A DNA stretch of 5,038 bases from Prevotellaceae bacterium (GTDB lineage: Bacteria > Bacteroidota > Bacteroidia > Bacteroidales > UBA932), in the NCBI GenBank assembly GCA_031268055.1, contig JAIRXY010000190.1, positions 1-5,038 on the forward strand. The letters are read 5' to 3'. The stretch's first letter is position 1. Each line of letters opens with the position of its first letter. Positions 1 through 5,038 of this stretch are shown here, piece by piece. The notes under the pieces are model-generated. The model searched no databases and was not told the DNA's origin. It was given only the letters and a program-made list of their open reading frames with translations. A program made the position numbers and the translations under genes.

Positions 1-941
1 TCAAAAGAGTAGGCGCTTACGATAGCGCCCATTGCCATGTCGTCGGACACAACCATTCCGTCAAATCCCAAGTCGCTCCGTATCATTCCTACTATTTTGG
101 ACGAAAGCGTTGCAGGATATTTCCCGTCAAGCTTTTTGTTGAATACGTGCGATACCATTATGGCGTCGCAATGTCCGCTCTTCACCAGCTGCCGGTAGGG
201 TATCAGCTCCTGCCTTGTCCATGTTCCGGTAACGTCGGTAAGCCCAAGGTGCGAGTCGACCGTGCTGCTGCCATGCCCCGGAAAATGCTTTGGCGAGGTG
301 ATAACGCCGCACCGACGATGCTCCTCAACCCAAATACGGGCGTGCTTTGTCACCACATCCGGCATTGCCGAAAAGCTACGCTGAACTTTCCCAACTATGG
401 GGCACTGCGGGTTTACGTCCACATCTATGCACGGCGCAAAGTTGAAGTTAACCCCCAGCTCCTTGAGTAGCTGCGCTGTTTTGGCGGCGTAATGCCTTGT
501 TGTATCGGCGTTATCCAACGCGCCCAGATGCTTTGCGCTCACGGTGGGAGGAAATCCCGTCGAGGTTTTAAGCCGGCTTACCATTCCGCCCTCCTGATCG
601 ATGGAGATGACGAGCTTTCCACCGGCAAGCCGCTGCAAGTCGCCGCACAGCCTTGTGAGCTGCGCGGGCGAGGTAATGTTTCGTCCGCGCGTTTTGCTCA
701 CAGCGTCGTAGTCAAACAGGATTACGCCGCCCACGTGCAGGTTTTTTATATCGCTGTAAATATGGTTGGCGCTCGTTAGCTCCGTGCCGCGAAAGCCGAC
801 GATGAGCAGCTGCGCAATCTTGTAGCGCAAGCTATCGGCGGCTTGTAGCGACAAGCAGCAAAGCATGGCGAGGAGAAGAAAAAAAAACTTCACCGAAGAT
901 TTCGGATTTTGAATTTCACCTGCATTCTTAATCATTAACAT
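1..941 (-). CDS. Exported glycoside hydrolase family 3 protein, NagZ-type beta-N-acetylglucosaminidase (3' end outside window)
   Basis: The open frame gives 313 residues from the ATG at 941-939 and runs off the left edge without a stop. GH3 hallmarks are in order: IDQEGG (114-119), KHFPGHG (218-224) followed by four residues and DSH (229-231), and SDDM (299-302). KHFPGHG-x4-D-S-H is the signature of GH3 beta-N-acetylglucosaminidases, where the Asp-His pair acts as general acid/base. By family the first Asp of SDD (D300) is the nucleophile. Known NagZ enzymes remove terminal beta-GlcNAc from peptidoglycan fragments. The N-terminus has a basic stretch and a hydrophobic core (about 19-32) with likely signal peptidase I cleavage after LQA (32-34), so the protein should be exported, unlike cytosolic E. 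coli NagZ. The ATG at 935-933 is an equally possible start; no clear Shine-Dalgarno is seen for either. The gap to the M13 gene stop is 5 bases, so the two are probably co-transcribed and perhaps translationally coupled. Whether an extra C-terminal domain follows (some Bacteroidota homologues carry a beta-lactamase-like one) cannot be seen. Confidence 0.93.
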   Translation of the reverse strand, partial: MLMIKNAGEIQNPKSSVKFFFLLLAMLCCLSLQAADSLRYKIAQLLIVGFRGTELTSANHIYSDIKNLHVGGVILFDYDAVSKTRGRNITSPAQLTRLCGDLQRLAGGKLVISIDQEGGMVSRLKTSTGFPPTVSAKHLGALDNADTTRHYAAKTAQLLKELGVNFNFAPCIDVDVNPQCPIVGKVQRSFSAMPDVVTKHARIWVEEHRRCGVITSPKHFPGHGSSTVDSHLGLTDVTGTWTRQELIPYRQLVKSGHCDAIMVSHVFNKKLDGKYPATLSSKIVGMIRSDLGFDGMVVSDDMAMGAIVSAYSF

Positions 942-946
942 TCAGG

Positions 947-2974
947 CTACCAAATATTTGCCCTGTTTTCAGGCGCAAAGTACATAGCGTCGCCGGGCTG
1001 TACGTCAAAAGCCTGCACAAAAGTATTCACGTGCGGCAAGGTTCCGTTCACGCGCCAACGCCCCAGCGAGTGTACATCCATTTTGGTGAGGCGCTCAATC
1101 TCCTTATCGCGTATGTTGCCTGCCCACAGCGTAGCGTAGGCAATGAAGAATCGCTGGCTGGGCGTAAACCCGTCAATTTTTTCTTCCGGTTTTCCGGCCG
1201 AAGCTTTTTGTAGCGCCTCGTATGCGACCTGCAACCCGCCAAAATCGGCAATATTTTCGCCCAGCGTAAACTTTCCATCGGCGTACAACCCGGGCAGCAC
1301 CTCAATCTGGTTAAAACATTCCACCAGCGTCTGAGCGCGCTCCTCAAACTGCTTGCTGTCTGTGTTAGTCCACCAATCCTTAAGGTTACCTTTTGCGTCG
1401 TACTTGCGCCCTTGGTCGTCGAAGCCGTGCGTCATTTCGTGACCAATAACCACGCCAATAGCGCCGTAGTTCACCGCGTTGTCGGCGTCTTTGTTGAAGA
1501 ACGGAGGCTGCAAAATGCCCGCGGGAAAGCAAATCTCGTTGGTGGTGGGGTTGTAGTAGGCGTTCACCGTTTGAGGAAACATACCCCACTTTTCCTTGTC
1601 CAGCGGCTTGTTTACCTCGCCCATCAGGTACTCGAAGTCACACCTGTTTGAGCGCAAAATATTTTTCCAGAAGCCGTCCTTTTTTATCTCCAGCTTCGAG
1701 TAGTCGCGCCACTTGTCGGGGTACCCGATTTTGACGTGAAAGGTGGCCAGCTTCTCCAGCGCTTTAGCCTTGGTGGTATCGGTCATCCACGAAAGAGCTC
1801 CAATTCTGTCGGCAAGCGCCGCCTGCAAGTTCTTCACCAGCTCCACCATGCGCTCTTTCGACGAGGCGGGGAAGTACTTTGCAACGTATGCCTGCCCCAC
1901 CGCTTCGCCCATTGCGCTGTTCACCACATCCACAATGCGCTTCCAGCGCGGGCGCAGCTCTTCGCGGCCGCTCAAAACCTTTCCGTAAAATTCGAAATTC
2001 TGGTTGATAAAATCATCGCTCAAGTAGGCTGCGGCGGCATCTATGTACACCCATGCAAAGTAGGCTTTGAGCATGTCTATTTTTTCATCCTTCAAGATGG
2101 CCGAAACTTCCTTGATGAATGTAGGCTGCGAAACGTTGAGCTCCTGCATATCGCTCAATCCGGCAGCAGCAAAGAAAGCAGCCCAATCGTAAGCAGGCGC
2201 CAACTTTTTCAGCTCTGCTACCGAAATCTTGTTGTAGATTTTCTCGGGTAGCCGCTGGGTATGCTTGTCCATAGAAGCCTTTGCAAGCCTCGTTTCGAGG
2301 CTAAAAACCTGCTGCGCCAAGGCCTCTGCGCTAACGCCCGAAATCTGGTCGTAGCCGGCAAGGGTAAACATGGCGGCTATGTGCTCAACAAACTTGGCTC
2401 GAATTTCTTTCGAGCGGTCATCCTCGTCAAGGTAGTACTCGCGCTCGCCAAGCGACAGCCCGCCTTGGTAAAGCCAGCCTATGTTCATGTCGCTGTTGGC
2501 AAAATCGGCCTCGCCAAAAAAGGAGAAAAACGGCGTGATTTGCTGCGCGTGCAGCTCCACCATTTTTGCCGTCAGCTGCTCCTTGCTGCCAATAGCGGCA
2601 ATGGCTTGCAACTCATCCTGAATAGGCTCTTTTCCCTGAGCGTTGAGCGTAGCCTCGTCCATGCCAAGGTTGTACAAGTCGGCAATTTTTTGCTGCACCG
2701 AGCCTTCGGGGTTTTTCCCCTTGCTCAGCTCATCAATAAGGTCGTTGAGCTGCTGCTGGTTGTTTTCCCTCAGCAGGTCAAACGTGCCGTAGCGGGCGTA
2801 TTCGGGCTTCAGCGGATTCTTCTTTATCCATCCGCCGCAGGCGTAGCCGTAGAAGTCTTGCCGCGGGTTTACGGCAGTGTCGAGGTTAGTCAGGTCAATC
2901 CCCGGAGTGCGGGGAGCGTTGTTGCAGCCACTAAGCGCTATCATACAAATTACAGGTATTAAAATGTTTCTCAT
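947..2974 (-). CDS. M13 family zinc metallopeptidase lipoprotein (neprilysin/PepO type)
   Basis: This 675-residue protein has the full length of bacterial M13 endopeptidases, which cleave oligopeptides. The N-terminus is a lipoprotein signal ending in the lipobox LSGC (lipidated Cys17). No acidic run follows the Cys, so a surface-export signal is not evident and a periplasm-facing anchor is likelier. The N-terminal M13 domain begins near DFYGYACGGW (40-49). The catalytic half shows NAYY (471-474, substrate backbone binding), HEMTH (512-516, two zinc ligands and catalytic Glu513) and ENIAD (573-577, third zinc ligand Glu573 and Asp577). H635 and R641 in the HSLGRWR stretch match neprilysin H711 and R717. 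All key catalytic residues are present, so the enzyme should be active. Cys46 matches neprilysin C87, but its disulfide partner appears replaced by Ala618, and the C-terminal Cys of the neprilysin-type CxxW ending is absent (RANIW). The start at 2974 is chosen because it gives a complete lipoprotein signal. It is the first gene of a probable operon with the downstream GH3 gene. Confidence 0.97.
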   Translation of the reverse strand: MRNILIPVICMIALSGCNNAPRTPGIDLTNLDTAVNPRQDFYGYACGGWIKKNPLKPEYARYGTFDLLRENNQQQLNDLIDELSKGKNPEGSVQQKIADLYNLGMDEATLNAQGKEPIQDELQAIAAIGSKEQLTAKMVELHAQQITPFFSFFGEADFANSDMNIGWLYQGGLSLGEREYYLDEDDRSKEIRAKFVEHIAAMFTLAGYDQISGVSAEALAQQVFSLETRLAKASMDKHTQRLPEKIYNKISVAELKKLAPAYDWAAFFAAAGLSDMQELNVSQPTFIKEVSAILKDEKIDMLKAYFAWVYIDAAAAYLSDDFINQNFEFYGKVLSGREELRPRWKRIVDVVNSAMGEAVGQAYVAKYFPASSKERMVELVKNLQAALADRIGALSWMTDTTKAKALEKLATFHVKIGYPDKWRDYSKLEIKKDGFWKNILRSNRCDFEYLMGEVNKPLDKEKWGMFPQTVNAYYNPTTNEICFPAGILQPPFFNKDADNAVNYGAIGVVIGHEMTHGFDDQGRKYDAKGNLKDWWTNTDSKQFEERAQTLVECFNQIEVLPGLYADGKFTLGENIADFGGLQVAYEALQKASAGKPEEKIDGFTPSQRFFIAYATLWAGNIRDKEIERLTKMDVHSLGRWRVNGTLPHVNTFVQAFDVQPGDAMYFAPENRANIW

Positions 2975-3007
2975 GACTAAAATGTTTTATTGAAGTATTA
3001 TTGCTCG

Positions 3008-3038
3008 TAAAAATACAAAAAATCGAATAAGAAGCGAA
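3008..3038 (-). promoter_or_regulatory. Weak candidate promoter for the M13-GH3 operon
   Basis: On the minus strand TTCG (3038-3035) is followed after 19 bases by TATTTTTA (3015-3008). The Bacteroidota consensus is TTTG, a spacer of about 19-21 bases, then TAnnTTTG, so each box has one mismatch. It would give a 5' leader of roughly 25-30 bases before the ATG at 2974. The region is very AT-rich, so chance matches are expected. Perfect minus-strand -7 boxes also occur farther upstream at 3222-3215 (TAAATTTG) and 3275-3268 (TATTTTTG), without good -33 partners. Confidence 0.25.
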
Positions 3039-3100
3039 TTTTAAATTTTGAATTTTTTAAACAAGGCAATAATTTTTTTGTTTTTGAGCTGTGCCATGCT

Positions 3101-3165
3101 CCGTAAGCCAAAGCATACGGTTAGCGCGGGACAATCTTGAGCGGAAACGAAGCGTGCGACCGTAT
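3101..3165 (+). repeat. Overlapping inverted repeats that could form alternative hairpins
   Basis: Three copies of one short motif occur: CCGTA (3101-3105), ATACGG (3115-3120) and CCGTAT (3160-3165). The first two can fold into a 20-base hairpin (3101-3120): a 5-bp stem, an A/A mismatch, 2 more pairs and a CAAA loop. Alternatively ATACGG pairs with the third copy, with a second stem inside (GCGCG 3124-3128 with CGTGC 3153-3157, one G-U pair). The two folds share ATACGG and so exclude each other. The G-U pair becomes an A/C mismatch on the opposite strand, so the plus-strand RNA folds slightly better. The function is unknown, and no U-run follows. Confidence 0.4.
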
Positions 3166-3283
3166 AATTTCATAGCTGCCTACTTCCATAATCTCTATCC
3201 ATATTTGTCAACGGCAAATTTACGAAATTTATTCATGCTTCACCCGATTAACGATTAAACCCAAAATCAAAAATACAATACTT

Positions 3284-3302
3284 GATTATCAGCAATTTAC
3301 AG
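3284..3302 (+). repeat. 19-base direct repeat, copy 1 (upstream of rlmD)
   Basis: The sequence matches copy 2 at 4839-4857 in 17 of 19 positions (consensus GATTmTCAGCAATyTACAG). It lies in the AT-rich spacer about 80 bases before the rlmD start. Similarity stops abruptly on both sides. A chance match of this quality within 5 kb is unlikely but not excluded. Confidence 0.45.
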
Positions 3303-3307
3303 ATAAG

Positions 3308-3328
3308 AAAATAGTTTTCCACTATTTT
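3308..3328. repeat. 7-bp inverted repeat
   Basis: AAAATAG (3308-3314) and CTATTTT (3322-3328) are exact inverted repeats around a 7-base centre. The whole element is AT-rich, and its right arm ends in a T-run. It sits about 16 bases upstream of the proposed rlmD -33 element, where a regulator-binding site would be plausible. As a terminator it would be weak because the stem has only one G-C pair. Confidence 0.35.
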
Positions 3329-3344
3329 TACTTGACAGCCGTGA

Positions 3345-3376
3345 TTTTCAGCTTTCAACTTTCATTCGTACATTTG
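3345..3376 (+). promoter_or_regulatory. Bacteroidota-type promoter for rlmD
   Basis: TACATTTG (3369-3376) is a perfect match to the Bacteroidota -7 consensus TAnnTTTG. A T-rich -33 candidate TTTT (3345-3348; consensus TTTG) lies 20 bases upstream, within the usual spacing. The -7 box ends 5 bases before the ATG at 3382, so transcription would begin at or within a few bases of the start codon. That predicts a leaderless or near-leaderless mRNA. Confidence 0.6.
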
Positions 3377-3381
3377 CAGGC

Positions 3382-4803
3382 ATGAAACAAAAAAATCTCC
3401 CTCTTTTAGAGCAGGTAACCATTACCGGCGTAGCCTCCGAAGGCAAGGCTATAGCTCGCGTTGACGGCATGGCGCTGTTTGTACCCTTTGCCGTACCCGG
3501 CGATGTTGTAGATGTGCAGGTGAGCAAGCGGCGCAGCAGCTTTATGGAAGGCTACGTTACACGGCTCGTTTTGCCATCGCCGCAGCGCGTTGCCCCTTTC
3601 TGCGAGCACTACGGCGTATGTGGCGGCTGCAAGTGGCAACCCCTACCCTACTCCGAGCAGCTACGGTGCAAGCAGCAGCAGGTGGAGGAACAAATAGCGC
3701 GAATAGGAAATTTTCACGACGTAAAGGTTGCGGACATAATCGGCGCAGAAAAAACAACTTTTTACAGGAACAAGCTGGAGTTTACTTTTTCACACAAGCG
3801 GTGGATCACTAAAGAGGAGCTCGAATCAGGCGCATCCATCATCGACCCGCAGGCGCTGGGATTCCACATCCCTCTAAAGTTCGACAAGGTGTTAGATGTA
3901 AAAGAGTGCCACCTGCAAGCCGACCCTTCAAACGCCATTCGCCTTTTTGTAAAAAAAAATGCGCTGGAGCTCGGTCTGGAATTTTTCGACTTGCGGGCAC
4001 AAACGGGGTTGCTTCGCAACCTCATTGTACGCACATCAAGCACAGGCGAAGTAATGGTCATCGTCGTTTTTTCCAAGAACAGCGAAGACCAAATTTTCAT
4101 GCTCATGCAGCGGCTGCAACAATCATTTCCTCAAGTAACCTCGCTGCTGTACGTGGTCAACGGCAAGCGCAACGATTCCATTGGCGACCAAGAAGTGGTG
4201 CACTTTGCCGGTCGAGACCATATTTTTGAGGAAATGGAAGAATTACGATTTAAAATTGGCGCAAAATCATTTTACCAAACCAACTCCGAGCAGGCCTACA
4301 AGCTTTACTGCACAGCGCGCAGCGTTGCGCAGCTAAGCGGCAACGAGGTGGTCTACGACCTCTACACCGGCACGGGCACAATTGCCAACTTTGTGGCAAA
4401 AAGCGCAAAAAAGGTGGTGGGTGTGGAGTACGTAAAAGAAGCCATTGACGACGCCCGCGTAAACGCGCAGCTCAACGGTATCAGCAACGCTGTGTTCTAC
4501 GCCGGCGACATGAAAGACGTGCTCAACGCTGACTTTATTGCGCAAAACGGTCACCCTGATGTGGTGATTCTCGACCCGCCGCGCGCCGGCATCCACCCTG
4601 CCGTGGCGCAGACAATACTGCAAGCGCTGCCGCAGCGCATTGTCTACGTGAGCTGCAACCCCGCCACGCAAGCGCGCGACATGGCGCTCCTGTCGGCGCA
4701 ATACGCCATCACCAACGTCCAGCCCGTAGATATGTTCCCGCATACGCACCACGTGGAAAATGTAGCTGCAATGGAGTTGAAGACACAGAACGGAGAAATT
4801 TGA
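3382..4803 (+). CDS. rlmD: 23S rRNA (uracil-C5)-methyltransferase, RlmD/TrmA family
   Basis: This 473-residue enzyme transfers a methyl group from S-adenosylmethionine to C5 of a uridine in structured RNA. By family the target is 23S rRNA U1939 (RlmD), but U747 or both (RlmC/RlmCD) cannot be excluded from sequence. An N-terminal TRAM RNA-binding domain spans about 11-64. Cys74, Cys80, Cys83 and Cys176 follow the C-x5-C-x2-C...C pattern that holds the [4Fe-4S] cluster in E. coli RlmD. The C-terminal Rossmann methyltransferase has FYQTN (297-301), SAM motif I DLYTGTGTIA (326-335), acidic Glu349, DPPRAG (398-403), the catalytic nucleophile Cys425 in SCNP, and Glu460 in HVENVAAME as general base. 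No key residue is missing. The ATG at 3382 is preferred because the next in-frame Met (30) would cut into the TRAM domain. It is divergent from the M13 operon and apparently monocistronic, since the next gene is on the opposite strand. Confidence 0.95.
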   Translation: MKQKNLPLLEQVTITGVASEGKAIARVDGMALFVPFAVPGDVVDVQVSKRRSSFMEGYVTRLVLPSPQRVAPFCEHYGVCGGCKWQPLPYSEQLRCKQQQVEEQIARIGNFHDVKVADIIGAEKTTFYRNKLEFTFSHKRWITKEELESGASIIDPQALGFHIPLKFDKVLDVKECHLQADPSNAIRLFVKKNALELGLEFFDLRAQTGLLRNLIVRTSSTGEVMVIVVFSKNSEDQIFMLMQRLQQSFPQVTSLLYVVNGKRNDSIGDQEVVHFAGRDHIFEEMEELRFKIGAKSFYQTNSEQAYKLYCTARSVAQLSGNEVVYDLYTGTGTIANFVAKSAKKVVGVEYVKEAIDDARVNAQLNGISNAVFYAGDMKDVLNADFIAQNGHPDVVILDPPRAGIHPAVAQTILQALPQRIVYVSCNPATQARDMALLSAQYAITNVQPVDMFPHTHHVENVAAMELKTQNGEI

Positions 4804-4894
4804 TGATTTTTTAACAATTCATCTTCCTCTTTAATCATGATTCTCAGCAATCTACAGCATTACGCGAATTTAGCCCTCCATTCAGTACACCGAA
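4804..4894. other. Short spacer between rlmD and the ATPase remnant
   Basis: This AT-rich stretch contains a T-run (4807-4812) just after the rlmD stop without a convincing GC-rich stem before it, a 10-base palindrome AATCATGATT (4833-4842) and copy 2 of the 19-base repeat. No gene or clear terminator is visible. Confidence 0.6.
4839..4857 (+). repeat. 19-base direct repeat, copy 2 (downstream of rlmD)
   Basis: This is the partner of copy 1 at 3284-3302, matching at 17 of 19 positions in the same orientation. The two copies bracket rlmD and are about 1.55 kb apart. Copy 2 lies 38 bases from the end of the truncated ATPase frame and overlaps the last 4 bases of a 10-base palindrome. Confidence 0.45.
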
Positions 4895-5038
4895 TTACAT
4901 CCACGATTTAGTGTTGCTACCGGTGATGAACACCCTGTATTTTGCATCGGCCAACCGACGGGCAAACTTTTCTAAACCATAGTAGTTTAGCGCTATGTAG
5001 TTTCCTTCATTATCAATAAAATAAATAATGCCGTTGGC
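4895..5038 (-). pseudogene. Truncated AAA-type ATPase remnant (AAA_14/DUF4143-like), open at right edge
   Basis: The minus frame entering from the right edge encodes 47 residues before a TAA (4897-4895). The stretch GLEKFARRLADAKYRVFITGSN, residues 21-42 in two halves GLEKFARRLAD and AKYRVFITGSN, closely resembles the segment after the Walker B/DEIQ motif in the AAA_14 + DUF4143 ATPases common in Bacteroidota. In that family TGSN-x-K is normally followed by LLS/MLS and some 250 more residues; here the frame ends SWM and stops. The other two frames beyond the break do not restore the family sequence. The upstream part also lacks a clear LDEIQ, suggesting decay on both sides. Composition is AT-richer than the neighbouring genes. 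The rest lies outside the window, so a genuine short protein cannot be excluded. Family members are often linked to mobile or toxin-like contexts, but the function is poorly defined. Confidence 0.55.

Larger units (their letters stand above)
2975..3381. other. Divergent intergenic spacer, 407 bases
   Basis: This spacer separates the minus-strand M13 operon from plus-strand rlmD and should hold the promoters for both. The flanks are strongly AT-rich, with long A and T runs at about 3010-3090 and 3255-3335. A distinctly GC-richer island lies at about 3090-3185. No protein family is recognisable in any frame, and no tRNA or known riboswitch is evident by eye. It contains a foldable island, a 7-bp inverted repeat, one copy of a 19-base repeat, and the rlmD promoter, each listed separately. 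Confidence 0.8.

Noticed and set aside
147..779. Two plus-strand open frames (147-470 and 492-779) over the left end
   Set aside because: Both are antisense to the GH3 frame, which carries the IDQEGG, KHFPGHG and SDD motifs in order.
855..884. Lipoprotein signal for the GH3 protein (Cys28 or Cys29)
   Set aside because: The residues before the Cys pair (AML) do not make a good lipobox, whereas LQA before Ala35 fits signal peptidase I cleavage.
2261..2962. A 233-codon plus-strand open frame opposite the M13 gene
   Set aside because: It lies entirely antisense to a complete M13 gene with all catalytic motifs, has no recognisable domain and is a by-product of codon use.
3096..3140. A 14-codon plus-strand ATG frame
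   Set aside because: It is too short to support, and no downstream coupled gene follows within 200 bases.
3091..3258. A 55-codon plus-strand frame from GTG across the spacer
   Set aside because: It has a weak GTG start, no ribosome-binding site, no family resemblance, and competes with other equally open frames in the same island.
4333..4752. A 139-codon minus-strand frame opposite rlmD
   Set aside because: It overlaps the methyltransferase catalytic domain, which has every expected motif; the antisense product resembles no family.
4795..4812. Possible intrinsic terminator after rlmD (T-run 4807-4812)
   Set aside because: The only stem before it is a short A/T pairing, so a Rho-independent terminator is not supported.
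4833..4842. 10-base palindrome AATCATGATT
   Set aside because: A 10-base A/T-rich palindrome is expected by chance in a sequence of this size, and nothing ties it to a known site.

Overview
The window looks like chromosomal DNA from a member of the Bacteroidota, probably Bacteroidales. The clues are a -7 promoter element of the TAnnTTTG type, starts without clear Shine-Dalgarno sequences, AT-rich spacers between genes of about 50% GC, and the protein families present. The genus cannot be fixed from the sequence alone. Most of the content is ordinary: two exported hydrolases, one RNA-modification enzyme and one gene remnant.

Left half (1-2974, minus strand): a likely two-gene operon. The first gene (947-2974) encodes a complete M13 (neprilysin/PepO-type) zinc metallopeptidase made as a lipoprotein. 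Only 5 bases after its stop lies the start of a glycoside hydrolase family 3 protein of the NagZ (beta-N-acetylglucosaminidase) type. It has an export signal, and its 3' end runs off the left edge. Both products should act outside the cytoplasm. A role in trimming peptides and cell-wall sugars is a reasonable but unproven reading.

Middle (2975-3381): a 407-base divergent spacer with no confident gene. It is AT-rich except for a GC-rich island at about 3090-3185 that can form two mutually exclusive hairpins. The spacer also holds a 7-bp inverted repeat, one copy of a 19-base repeat, and a good promoter whose -7 box ends 5 bases before the next start codon.

Right half (3382-4803, plus strand): a complete TRAM-domain, [4Fe-4S] RlmD/TrmA-family RNA m5U methyltransferase. 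After a short spacer carrying the second copy of the 19-base repeat, the window ends in the apparently truncated tail of a minus-strand AAA-type ATPase (4895-5038), probably a pseudogene.

No CRISPR array, tRNA, rRNA, insertion sequence or defence system is visible. The points most worth checking are the near-leaderless rlmD promoter, the structured spacer island, and the ATPase remnant.
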